A DNA stretch of 64,000 nt from Cryptomeria japonica. Its lineage: Eukaryota > Streptophyta > Pinopsida > Cupressales > Cupressaceae. How positions within the stretch are numbered: the stretch's first letter is position 1; each line of letters opens with the position of its first letter. The notes under the pieces are model-generated. The model was not told the origin of the DNA and did not search any database. It saw only the letters and a program-made list of their open reading frames with translations. Below are positions 13,401 through 23,673 of this stretch, piece after piece. The stretch is taken from the NCBI RefSeq assembly GCF_030272615.1, contig NC_081408.1:621670476-621734475 (forward strand), written 5' to 3'. The translations under genes were made by a program, and so were the position numbers.

Positions 13401-13745
13401 GCAAGAAGACAAGGATAGATAAGGGGGAAGAATCACACATTTCCTTAGGAGAGATTATTCATAATAGGTGTTTCATTTCAAGCAAAGAATAGGTCCTAAC
13501 AAGGGACACATATTTACTCGCACGAAGGATAATTCTATGCAAGAAAGGACATCAAGTTATGAAACAATGCAATCCATAAAGGAAATGACGAAACTTTAAG
13601 AGATAAGATGGAAATAAAAGAGAATCATGTTGCTACCCCAAGATACTTGAAATTTAAAAAGTAGCACCCCCAATGACAAAGAGCCCCCAATTAAGTTAAC
13701 TACTTGTGTCATAGGGTGAGGAGAAACATGAGGGGGAAAGGAGTG
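10440..13745 (-). mobile_element. Partial copy of the polyprotein-only LTR element family
   Basis: This is a diverged, inverted relative of the element at 21820-30068. On the minus strand the 3' internal non-coding region (13745 down to 11462) matches about 26800-28387: for example, the pyrimidine-rich phrase with CTTGGGGGG and GCAATGAT near 13070 parallels 27000, and the 'GATGAGTGGAACTAGC' block near 12060 parallels 27700. It ends with the PPT-like AAAGTGAGGGCTAAA (11462-11476), and an LTR begins CGTAGTGTCCTTAAATTG at 11461. That LTR continues to about 10440, keeping the 'TTTGACTTAGGCAAA' motif and GGACC hairpins. The 5' LTR and the coding part are absent. Confidence 0.65.
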
Positions 13746-13870
13746 CTAAGGCACTACCTTTTCACCTAGAAAGAGAGAAAGATCTGTTGAAAGACATATA
13801 CAAGCACGATCGTATTGTTCTTGAACAAATTCCTTAAATGCTTTAGACTTTCCAAGAGAATGAGAACCAC

Positions 13871-14060
13871 ATGTTGGAATCCAAAAACACTGAGTGGGGG
13901 GGTGAATCAGTATTATACCAGAATAATTAATTTTAGCCTTATTAAAACATGCATACACCAACTGGTATACCAGTACATACAAAATTGAAAGAAGTAAAGC
14001 AACCAATAAGTGAATCACATAAATGGATATCCCTGAGAACTGGATATCCATTCCTTGATT
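13871..14060 (+). repeat. Possible copia-type LTR 5' fragment
   Basis: The stretch opens TGTTGGAATCC and carries GGGGGGGTGAATCAGTAT followed by ATACCAG. This is close in layout to the start of the LTRs at 42245 and 48089 (TGTTAGT... GGGGAGGGGTGAATCAACAC ... ACCAG). No matching 3' LTR end or duplication is seen, so it is only a likely fragment. Confidence 0.35.
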
Positions 14061-14065
14061 CATCC

Positions 14066-15066
14066 CATGATTAGGAAAATTCTAGTGACTTGACTACATC
14101 TAGATGGAGGATTTAAATGATAATGATGATGCATTTAAACTAGAAATGATGAGATTAAGCTAGATGATAAGAAATTTGAGCTAGAAATAAGCTAGATTTA
14201 GGCTAAAATTGATCATGATAACAATGCTAAAATGCTATATGCCTATATTAACAATGCTTGAATGAAAATGAGATGGATTCGGGGTCCTTTGAACTCCAAA
14301 ATGGGGTCTATTTATAGGATTTCCAAGGCCAGGGGTGAGGTGGCAGGAATCAACGATCAAGATTAAGTCTGAAGATATCAATGGTTAAATTGGAGGAGGT
14401 TGGCAAAGAGGTTGGATTAAAGGGAACATTTGGAGGTTGGTAGGAGTAGGGGTTGGATGAAAGGAAACATTTTCGTCTCCATGGTGACAAGTGTAAAGAG
14501 GCTTCTAGAAGAGGTTGGATGAAAGGGAACATTGTCATCTCTATGGTGACAAGTGTCAAGAGGCTTCTAGAAGAGGTTGGATGAAAGGGAACACTTAGTG
14601 ACAAGTGTCACAAAGCTTTGCTCATGAGAGGGAAAAGTGTTCAAGGAAAGGGGACATGGTGGTTAGGATGTGCAAGCTAGGATGGATTTAATTAAACCTA
14701 AGGTTAGATGGAATGAGTTAGGTTTAGAAGGGGTTAGGTTAGGTGGTTAGAAGTTAGGAGAATATGAATTTAAAAATTCAGATAATAGGAAAAGGCTAAT
14801 TAATCTCAACAACTCATTATTGATTTGTTTTAATTAATTAGGGATTATGAAAGTGAATTTGATGATGAATTTGATGAGGGGAATTAATTAATTAAAGGGG
14901 ATTATGAAAATGATCTTATTAAATAAATCCTTAGATTTATTAATAAGTAGGTGAAAGGGGGAATTTAATCAAATTGCTTAGTGAATTCAATTAAAGTGGG
15001 AAGAGGATTTAATTAAATAATTGCTTATTTAATTAATTATCTTCAGACCACTTTTAGGTGTATACA
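14066..15066 (-). mobile_element. Probable solo LTR, minus strand
   Basis: Read on the minus strand it begins TGTATACACCTAAAAGTGGT at 15066, followed by AATTAATTAAAT-rich sequence as in the LTR starts at 2387 and 18350, and it has a TATA-like CCTATAAATAGACC near 14310. It interrupts a minus-strand gypsy gag fragment at 15067. The far end near 14066 is not defined and no target duplication could be matched. Two copies of a ~60-bp block (GAGGTTGGATGAAAGGGAAC) lie at 14510-14600. Confidence 0.5.
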
Positions 15067-16620
15067 ATGTGATTGGTATGTTTGATATGTTGGGTTGAAA
15101 GAAGGTTGACATGACTCTAATGTTGGTTGAATTGGGGTAGGAATGATTTTGTTGAAGAATGAAGGTTGGCATGTTTGAATGATCTCACAAGAAAAAGAAG
15201 GTTGGCCTGATAATGATTCCCTCATGGTTATCACTTCTCTCATAATTTTTTCTGACTAGTCCCTCTGGTTGTTAGGACTAGTCATGTTTCTCATTTGTTG
15301 TTGCAAAGTATTGATTTGTTGAGCTAAGATCTCTATGGATGGTGATGGAATAGGAATGGAAGGGATGAATTCTTCGCCTTGCCTATGAAATGCATAACGA
15401 CAAACCATGATGTTCGCTTGATTGGTTTGGACCTAAGATCACAACATCTAAGATGTTTTATCCATTTCTACAATTGTTGCAAAAGTTTGATTTTTTGATT
15501 TGATGTTTGATGTTGATGTTGAAACTTGACCTTGTTGAGGGGTTTGATCTTGTAGATATTTAAACTTGACTTGTTGAGGGGTTTGATCTTGTTGATGTTG
15601 AAACATGACTTTGTTGAGGTGTTGATCTTGTTGAGCTTTGGTATTGCAAAGACATAGTAGCAAGCAAAGAAAACAATCTTAGACAAAAAGAGCACTTGTT
15701 TGAAGGAATTTTTAAAATCCTTATGAATGAGATATTTTTCAAGACCCCATTTTGTTGAACAAACAAAGCACTTATTTGAAGGACTTTTTCAAATCCCTAT
15801 GAATTAGATCTTTTTCAAGACCCCATTTTGTTTTCGATAGTATTTTTGGCAATTCGATATCACATCAAGTAGACTCTCCTAAGGTCAAAAGGTCACAAGT
15901 ATTACCACAACCCACATCTTGATACTCTATTAGCTCAAACAACCCTATCACACCCTAGGGTGCACCCATTTTTTTGTCTTTTTCTCAAAATTAGACGAAA
16001 GAAGATCGCTCCTCAATTGGCTCGTTATCTTGGGAGATATATGGTGAGTGTTTTGGGGGCGGATTCTTCCCCACCCTTGCACTGTGATAACCCAAGTGTC
16101 TGGTTACTGACTCAGTTTGGCCTCTATTGCTATGGTTATTAGTAAAGGCTTTTGTACAAAGATACCCTTTGAATTCGCACAAGCGCGATTGAGGCCTGTA
16201 GCCCAAAAAAGTACCAAGCAAGATGTAGTCACACAAGCCTGATTGAGACCTCAAGGCCCTACAAAGTGCTCGATATGAGATAAAATCAAATATGCTCCAT
16301 CCCCTGAGATTTTCATCTCAAAAGGTGATATGATTATAGTGAGTTAGAATACTTGGCTTTAGCTGTACTCACTTGGGTCGTTCCCTTCACACCGACCCCC
16401 TCAAGGCAAATCGGGAAGGCAGGCCCTCTAAAGGATGTAAGTACACAAATTAAATGAAAGCATAAAAGAAGAGAGTCTGGTTTTTTGATCACCCATTGAA
16501 GGGGAGAGCATAATACCTATCACTTCAAATACATGTGAAACATAATTCCTTTTATCCCCTCATTGCAATGATTCTCTACTCTAAGTAGAGATGTTGCTCC
16601 ACATAGACATGGTATTCATT
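15067..16620 (-). pseudogene. Ty3/gypsy leader and gag N-terminus fragment
   Basis: On the minus strand, 16620 to 15840 is homologous to the 5' leader of the plus-strand gypsy element at about 20750-21470; the blocks with GGAGCAACATCTC, 'ATATCTCCCAAGATAA' and the A-A-A-C-A-A-run before it match. The frame at 15420-15070 then reads SPSIEILAQQINTLQQQM, comparable to the gag N-terminal VSLTQQLQTLQRQMQDMQQ at about 31610-31665. Gln-rich repeats occupy 15519-15640. The fragment is cut at 15066 by the minus-strand LTR. It is the inverted counterpart of the leader of the 18.35-kb element. Confidence 0.5.
15519..15640. repeat. Short tandem repeat, about 3 units of 40-48 bp
   Basis: Units contain GTTGAGGGGTTTGATCTTGT followed by a variant of AGAT or TGATGTTGAAAC. 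On the minus strand they would encode Gln-rich QDQTPQQ repeats. A second two-copy repeat follows at 15690-15835, sharing 'TTTTTCAAGACCCCATTTTG'. Confidence 0.7.
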
Positions 16621-16954
16621 TTTAATCCTCATAGCAATTTGTGAAGTAAAGAAAAGATTTTTGTTTTGTTCTTTTTAAAAGCACCAAAATAAAGTTTTTT
16701 ACTCTAACCCTGAAGATGAAAATGACGTTAGTGGACACATGGTGGGCTATCCAGCCTATCTTTCCCTCAGTTGCAAAGCTCTGTCTTTTTACAATCAGAG
16801 AGTAATTCTGACAAAAATCAGCAAACATCAAAGACAGAGTGAAGAAAATTTCAACTTGCAATTGCAAATTAACTACTAATCAAATGCGAATTACCTAAAT
16901 TTCATTCCTTCTAAACATCCTTACACTACAAACTTAAAAGAAATTTATTATAAT

Positions 16955-17375
16955 GTTCCCCTGCCTTCTCAATTAAAGGATACTTATAGGAGTGGCTTTA
17001 AAATAATATCAAAACAAGGTTTTAGAGGACAAGGATTTGGAAACATTGAACAAAGAATTCAAGTCCCTATAAGCCCTCCTACACATATTACAACAGAAGG
17101 ACTAGGACACAATAATAAATATCATATGGATGACCTCCTTAGGATTAAATACTTTAAAGATAATCTTGCAAGACAACAAGCCATATGTTCCTATAAAAGT
17201 GTTTCTTCTTCAAAACCTCCTTTTTGCCTTTCATCAAACACACGATCATCATGCTAATAATTGTCTTGATTTTCAAAATTCAATGAAAGAACTTATTGAT
17301 AGTGGTAAAGTTAAAATCATTGATGACAATCCTTCTTCTTCTAATAATAACACTTGTCCTCATTCGGAAGGATGA
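16955..17375 (+). pseudogene. Gypsy-type fragment: G-patch and zinc-knuckle-like part
   Basis: Frame pieces show a G-patch: SGFKIISKQGFRGQGFGNIE then a TTEGLGHNN tail (about 16990-17120). This arrangement is similar to the G-patch at 26240-26390. After a frame change comes FAFHQTHDHHANNCLDFQ followed by NSMKELIDSGKVKIID (about 17218-17325), similar to the C/H-rich gag segment at 32730-32830. G-patch and this His/Cys segment are known in plant gypsy polyproteins. The fragment directly precedes LINE copy 2 and has no LTR of its own in view. Confidence 0.5.
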
Positions 17376-18349
17376 AAGGCAAAGGAAGTGGGAGTCCTCA
17401 ATTCCCTAGCAAAGTTTAAATCATAAAGTATGGATTGCAGGGGTGAGAAGCCAGGGCAGGATTTTTCATGACATCAGTGGATAGGGCACCAAGCAAGTTT
17501 AGAACCAAAAAGTTATTTAGATGAAGGTAAGGAATATTTTGAGGTCGGTTTCAAGGATATTCCAATATCCCCAATAAGAAACCTGGAGAGTTCATTTGAA
17601 AATTAAAAGGATAATGAAAACTCTTCTGAGGATTTGGAATCAGAAGGAAACTCAGATGGGGACTTTGAAGATGAGGACAAGCTAGGCTTTAAAGCTGAAG
17701 TTGGGATTCTGGAGAAACATTCACTAGACCAAACCTCTTCAAAAAAGATTGTGGCTTCAGTAGGAGAGAAAAAGAAAAGAGGCTGAAAATCAGTGCAAGT
17801 AAAGCTTGAAATGGCGGTTAGTGCCGCTGGCCAGAAAAAATTGAGATCAAGAAAAGTCTATGCCTTTTCCCAAGAGCCATGAGGGTCCCATCATGGAATG
17901 TCAGAGGTTGCAATGCCTCTGATAAGATTCATTTGATCAAGCGATATTTTGATCAAGCGAGAACAAATATGGTTCTTTTACAAGAGATGAAACTTAGTGG
18001 GGGGGAGGTGGAGAGCTTTGGCGGGTCCTTTAACAAATGGCAAAGGTGTATTGTTGAATCAATGGGAGCTTCAAGTGGTTTGGGCATCCTCTGGCAAGAG
18101 GAGGTTGCGGAGGTCACTGTTCTTCAAGTTGAGAGATCATTGCTATGGGTGGGAGTTAGGTCCAAACAACTTCATGCACATTTTTACATCATTAATGTAT
18201 ATGGACCCAACAAGATTGTGGATCTTAAAAGGGTGTGGGAGGAAATCTCGGGAGTTCTATCTTAGAATGGTGATCGATTAGCTCTGTTAGGTGGAGATTT
18301 TAATGCAATTTTGTACCCGATGGAGAAAAGAGGGGGAGCAAGTTGGAAC
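17376..18349 (+). pseudogene. LINE copy 2: ORF2 endonuclease, truncated by an LTR insertion
   Basis: The frame at 17879 reads VPSWNVRGCNASDKIHLIKR, then MVLLQEMKLSGG, SGLGILWQEE and, past one TAG at 18263, ALLGGDFNAILYPMEKRGG. These are the hallmarks of the apurinic-type endonuclease of plant LINEs (N-V-R-G, Q-E-x-K, G-D-F-N). The acidic stretch before it (17620-17800) may be the end of ORF1 or an N-terminal extension. The coding sequence stops dead at 18349, where the gypsy LTR begins. I do not find the rest of this LINE elsewhere in the window. Confidence 0.75.
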
Positions 18350-19811
18350 TGTAGACGTATAAATCTAACCACCTTCCTAAATAAATATTTAATATTTATT
18401 TTAACCATATCCCCCTATTAATTAAATCCTATTTAATTAATTTATTCATTTTCATCTATTTGATTAAATGAATTACTCAATTTATTTAATTAAATTCACC
18501 TAAACCTTTTCTAGCCTTTAATTAAATAAATAACTTTATTTAATTAATTCCCCTTTCTCCCTTTCTAATTAAATTTACATTTAATTAAATTGATCCTTGC
18601 AAATAAACAAATCTAATTTATTTATAAAATCCCCCCACTTGTATTTATGCAAGTTGCATCTATTTTTGGTTGAAATAAAGTAATTTTTTTTTAATTAAAA
18701 TCCTTTTCCCTCATCCACTTGCACTTTCCTACATCTCCCACTTTCCTCCTAAACCCCTTCTAGATTCTTCTAATCACTTCCAATTTAGCTTATTTCATTT
18801 CCTAATTATTGTCACATTCCTAAGTAAAAGGAAGTCACTTCTCAAAGACTCCAAAGTCTTCAATAACCATTAAAGACTTCGTGTCTTCAAATGGTTAACC
18901 TCTAAAGTCTTCCAAACCACTAAAGGCTCTTACATAACCATTTATGGTTAAATCACCTTTGACATTTGGTTAGAGACTTTCCTCTAACTTAACCATCCTT
19001 TTGACTCAAGGGTCTCATCAAACACTTATGGCTTTGACCATAGTTATCCATTTAACCCTTGCACAAGAGTTTACCCCTTGGGTAAAAGCTTTATCCATTG
19101 GATAACCCTAACCCAACCTTAACCCTTACCTCCTAAGGTAACCTTCATGTCTTCTCAGACATTTAATGCTTCTTGCATCTCCTCTCAAGCAACCTCTTGT
19201 TGACAATTGTCACCATTTCATTGGTGAAAATTGTAAACATGGATTGATTAACTTTCAATCCTAGCCCTTGTTAAGATTATTCAATCTTAACCATCCATTG
19301 CCCTATTTTACCTATAAATAGAGCTCTCATTCTTCATTATCCAAAGATCCAAGTTTCTTGCATCTACATTATAGCCTAATTTACTAAGCATTTTAGCCTC
19401 TCTTTGTTAAAATATCATCATAAACATTTAGAAGCATTTCATTTCATATCAATAATATATCCATACTAGTATATCATGATTAGGCTAATTTAGCAATATC
19501 TTCATCATATAATTATCTTCATCTTAACTTAATCATCATAGTTTTAACACATCATATAGATTTTAGAATGCATTCATGCATGTAGATCAAATATCACTTG
19601 TTCTTGGAGTTGTCATTCCTAAGTCACTTGCTCAATGATTTAAGAGAAAAACATTGGCTTTAGGGATCATGTGAGATAGAGAACAAGGGGACACCCCTTG
19701 GGAAGTTAAACTAGTTCAATTAGTTTATATAATTGCACCAAGAGTCTCATTGGTATGTAAGTCTTTTTATCTTGATTTATTCATTTTGATCGCCGCATTT
19801 TCCCGCGTACA
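18350..19811 (+). repeat. 5' LTR of the gypsy-type element
   Basis: Starts TGTAGACGTATAAATC and ends CGCGTACA, giving TG...CA ends over 1462 bp. It carries a TATA-like CCTATAAATAGAGC at about 19312 and is the inverted counterpart of the solo LTR at 936-2387. It interrupts LINE copy 2. Confidence 0.8.
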
Positions 19812-19835
19812 TTTATGGAACCCACTGTGGGGCCC
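19812..19835 (+). promoter_or_regulatory. Putative tRNA primer-binding site
   Basis: Immediately after the LTR end the sequence TGGAACCCACTGTGGGG occurs, in the position and style of a plant gypsy PBS. The tRNA species was not identified. The nested element has a comparable TGGTGAACCCGACG at the same place. Confidence 0.5.
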
Positions 19836-19889
19836 GTCCCAAAAAATAACATCATTTTTTGTGTAGGTTAAAGATTGCAAGCACGCTAT

Positions 19890-20135
19890 AACACTCTTTT
19901 AGCGCATCTGGAACTTTCTGTAGCGCATCTGTGGTAAAATTTAGCACATTCATCGCATTGTTTAGTGCATAGAAACCATTCCTTAGCGCATTTAACTTTC
20001 TTTCTGGCGCGTGTTCTTCTCTGCTTTTTCCGCGCATATGAGTATCAGTATAGCGCATTCAAGCATCAGAGTAGTGCATAGGCTCTATCTTTTAGTGCTT
20101 TTGCGCATCTAGTCTACATGTTAGCGCATAGCACT
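19890..20135 (+). repeat. Dispersed TAGCGCAT-type motifs in the leader
   Basis: About a dozen copies or near-copies of TAGCGCATCT (variants TAGTGCAT, TAGCACAT, GCGCATAT) are spaced 15-40 bp apart. The motif recurs at 21685-21780 and, across the nested insertion, at 30080-30310. The spacing is irregular, so this is not a simple tandem repeat. Confidence 0.7.
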
Positions 20136-20139
20136 AACA

Positions 20140-21814
20140 GAGGCAAAAAAAATAAAAAATGTAACCGACTCAGAAATTTAGGCTTTTGAATCCCACCATT
20201 AGGATCTAATTTTTGATTGAATGAGTGCAGGTTCTAATATTCTCAGTGTAGGAATAGGAGGAAGTTAGTTTAGTTTTTCTTTACTTTCTTTTAAAGTTAG
20301 CAAAAAGAACTCATCTTTTCCTTTATTGCAAAAAGTCTAAAATGAATCTCACTTTCTCTTTTGGATGCCTAAAATAAAATTCATATTTCCTTTTGATGCC
20401 TAAAATAAAACTCATCTTTCTTTCTTGCATGGATAAAAAGAACAACAAATTCAAATCTTTCCTTTTATGCAAGATAGGATCATCTTTTTTGGGGGGTTTT
20501 AAAAGGAACAAAACAAGATTTCCAATTTTTGCACAAAGTTAAAATTGAACATCACATTCCTTTGGTGCTTATTAAAACAAACTTCACCTCTGTTTTGGAA
20601 GGTTAAAAAGAACCTTCACATTTCCATTTCAAAAGATTTCAAAATTAAGATCGTTGTTGTTTACATTGGCGATTCATTTTGTTGACACGGGTTTACTTTC
20701 AAAAGTTCAAAATTTTGCTATCTTCACACATCGCTTTATTAGGATAAAAAGAACACCATGTCTTCCTGGAGCAACATCTCCATCTATCTTAGATAATTTT
20801 GCAATGAAGGTTTAAGAAGAATCCTTGTATTTTGTGTTTGTGAGGTGATATGTATATGCTCTCACCTTCAATAGGTGATAAAAAAGCCAAAACCATCTCT
20901 TTCATGCTTTCTTTCAGTTTCATGCATTAACACCTTTAGAAGGCCTTCCCTCCCAAGTTGCCCTTAGGACACCATTAAGGTCGGTGAGAGGGGAATGACC
21001 TAAGTGGGAAACGACTTTATCACCAAGTGTTCTAATCCACTATAATCAAATGTGGAGGCTGATGACAATCCCCTCCAACGGTTTTGCTCAGTGATTAGTC
21101 TTCCCCCAATATGTTTAAGATACGTAAAACTTTTGTTCTAAAGGTTGGGAAGCCTCCCGAGGGAGTTTATCACTGAAGACCAAACATAAGCTTGATTAAA
21201 AACCATAGAAGTATATACTTTGAATCGAGTCAATTACCAAACATTGGCAATATCATAGTGCAAGGGTGGGGAACAATCCGCCCCCAAGATCACTCACCAT
21301 ATATCTCCCAAGATAACTACCCAATTGTGAAGCAATTCACTATGAGTTTATTTTTGGCAAAAGGCAAAAAAACGGGTGCCCCCTAGGGGGTGACCAAGTT
21401 GTTTGAGTTGACGGAGTATCGAGACTAGTGGGCTATGATATTGTCAATGACCCTTGAATAAAGAGTCCGCTTGATCTATCTTTTTGTAATCCAAACCAGT
21501 GAAAACATCAGGGATTTGAAAACATCCTCAAAAGAACATACACTATTTGTTTAACATAGACAAGCTGTTATCACTTCTATCTGTTGTGTTTTCAAGTCAT
21601 TTTTTCAGAAAATCATCCATCAAGTCACAAAATTCATTTCTCAACATCACAACGAAAACATCAAAACAAAGTTATCAAGACAGTTAGCGCGTTGGAGCAA
21701 CATCCTAGCGCATCTCAACCATTGGATAGTGCATTTCAACAAAAAGTTAGTGCTTTCATTATTCACATTGGTGCATGATCAGTATCATACTGGTAAAAAC
21801 TCAAATAGTGCTTG
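20140..21814 (+). other. Untranslated leader of the gypsy element
   Basis: No long frame. Degenerate repeats of AAAATAAAACTCATCTTTC occur at 20325-20440. The part 20750-21470 is shared with the minus-strand fragment at 15840-16620. No protein motif is seen. Confidence 0.5.
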
Positions 21815-21819
21815 TCAAC

Positions 21820-23506
21820 TGTAGCGTCGTAAATTGTACGCACTTGCTAGGGTGGTACAATTTCACACTTAGTTTAGCACCCGCCTTGGCACATTTTGCA
21901 TTTTGCATTGTGTTTCCCCTTTAGCACTTAATTAATCAAATTAATTAGGTCTAAGGTTCTATTTTATCATCTCCCACATCATAAAGTTGGGCCCTTTCAT
22001 TAAAGTGTGCCCTTTTCATTTTATTCCTCCTATACATCATTTAATCAAAAACCCTAATTAGGTCCTATTTTGAACTTGGGGGCTTGGTTTTGGGGGTCAA
22101 AACATCTCGAAATCACCTGTAACTTCGGGATTCTCTCTAAAATCATCATATCTGACGGCCCTGAAAATTTGGTGAAAAGTTGTCGGGACCATGGCGCCCG
22201 GAGAGGACCATGGCGCCCGGAGTGCACATGGTCTCGAACATTTTTCCCAAAATTTTAGGAGCGCGATCCAATCATAAAATAAAGCTTAACCCCAAGAAAT
22301 TGGCGGGATATTCAATCTCTAGATCGGCCAAAAGTTGAAATTAAGACCTAGGGTTTCATATATAAGAGCTCTCTTTCTTCATTTGAAAGGATCCGGATTT
22401 TTGTTTTCAGGAACCTCATATGCAGCGAAAGAGCAGATCTTTGAAGACTTCAACAACATTCAAAATCCTTCTATCAAGAATTTATCAATTTCATTCATCC
22501 ATTTAGGGCTTGGAAGACATTGAAGAACAATAGGAGATTACCGACTGAAGATTGGCTTGTACTCCTCCCTTGGGGGTTGGGTATGATTTCATGTTGTTTT
22601 CATGTCTTTGCATAAGCTTCAATATATCCTTTATTCATGCTTTAGATCACTTTGCATCTTGATTTAGAGCATTTACATTATCATTTACAAGCAATTAGGG
22701 TTTACTTTCTAGGTTGCTCTAGTTTGCTTTCTTGCACTTAAGGACCTTGCACACACACTAGGTCTGCACACACAATACATTTTACAATACAACTTGGCTA
22801 TTCGTGGAGGTGGAAATCACCGAAGTGGGGGTTTGACTAAGGCAAAACCCTATATAGCCGCCCACCACACCTTTTCAGATATAAGTGCAGGTTTCAGAAT
22901 TCGGACGACGCCGCAAGTTACAAATCCGGAAGAAGCAGACGGAGACCGAACTTCACACCAAATCTCAGAGCAAAAGACCAGGACAGGGGTGTGGGGCACC
23001 CTAGTCCTGCCAGGACAGGGGCGCTGGGCACCCTGGTCCCTGGGACAGGGGCGCTGGGCGCCCTGGTCCTTCTGACAGCAGTTTTCAACATTTTTGACAA
23101 CTTTGCAAAACAGCAGTTTCCGGAGCAGTTTCAGGGGCAGAATCAGGACAGTGGCACCCGCGCCCGCGCCCCCGTCCCGAACATTTTCAGTCAGATTTTA
23201 ACTCCGGGTACGCATTTGCATTCTTGTCTTGTCCTTGTGTTTACAGCTTTCCATTGTTTAAGTTCAATTCTGCAATCTTGTTATTAGTTCATACTTGCAC
23301 TTTGGGGTTAGGGATTGAACTTGCATCATTTCATCTTTCAATTGCAACAAAGGAATAGAAATCCTAATAGGTAGCCCATGGCTCTCTCTTTCACAAGAAG
23401 AAGTAGCCAATCGTGTGATACCTCTAGGCTCTTTCGTATTCCACAAGTGTGTGGTTGAAAGTGAGATTAGGGCATGTTTGCTTAGTGTCACTTTTTCTCC
23501 TACACA
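21820..23506 (+). repeat. 5' LTR of the nested element
   Basis: 1687 bp, TG...CA. It contains TCATATATAAGAGCTC (TATA-like, about 22352), two direct copies of GGACCATGGCGCCCGGAG at 22186 and 22205, and three GC-rich hairpin units at 22981-23069. It is nearly identical to 28388-30068. Confidence 0.92.
22981..23069 (+). repeat. Three tandem GC-rich hairpin units in the 5' LTR
   Basis: Units at 22981-23007, 23013-23039 and 23043-23069 are 27-nt imperfect palindromes. In the third, the arms are GGACAGGGGCGC and GCGCCCTGGTCC around a TGG loop. The 3' LTR has the same three at 29549-29575, 29581-29607 and 29611-29637. They stand out against the AT-rich surroundings. Confidence 0.8.
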
Positions 23507-23510
23507 TTTT

Positions 23511-23526
23511 TGGTGAACCCGACGTG
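23511..23526 (+). promoter_or_regulatory. Putative tRNA primer-binding site of the nested element
   Basis: TGGTGAACCCGACGTG starts four bases after the 5' LTR. Position and TGG start fit a PBS; the matching tRNA was not identified. Confidence 0.6.
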
Positions 23527-23673
23527 AATCTATCATTGCTTCCTCTTGCATTGCATTTGTTAGATCTAGATCTAGATTTAGTGTGTTTTCATTTCATTTT
23601 CATTAAAAAGAAAAAAAGAAAAAAAAAAGTGTGTTTCTTTACATTGTGTGTTTAAATTTTATGCAATTTCAAA

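Noticed and set aside
14066-15066. Exact ends and target duplication for the minus-strand LTR
   Set aside because: ATGTG follows the clear end at 15066, but I found no matching copy at a convincing TG start on the other side, so only an approximate range is given.
19852-20058. Minus-strand frame of 68 codons with heptad-like Ala/Leu/Asn pattern
   Set aside because: It is antisense to the leader of a plus-strand element, and the pattern follows from the GCGCAT motif array.
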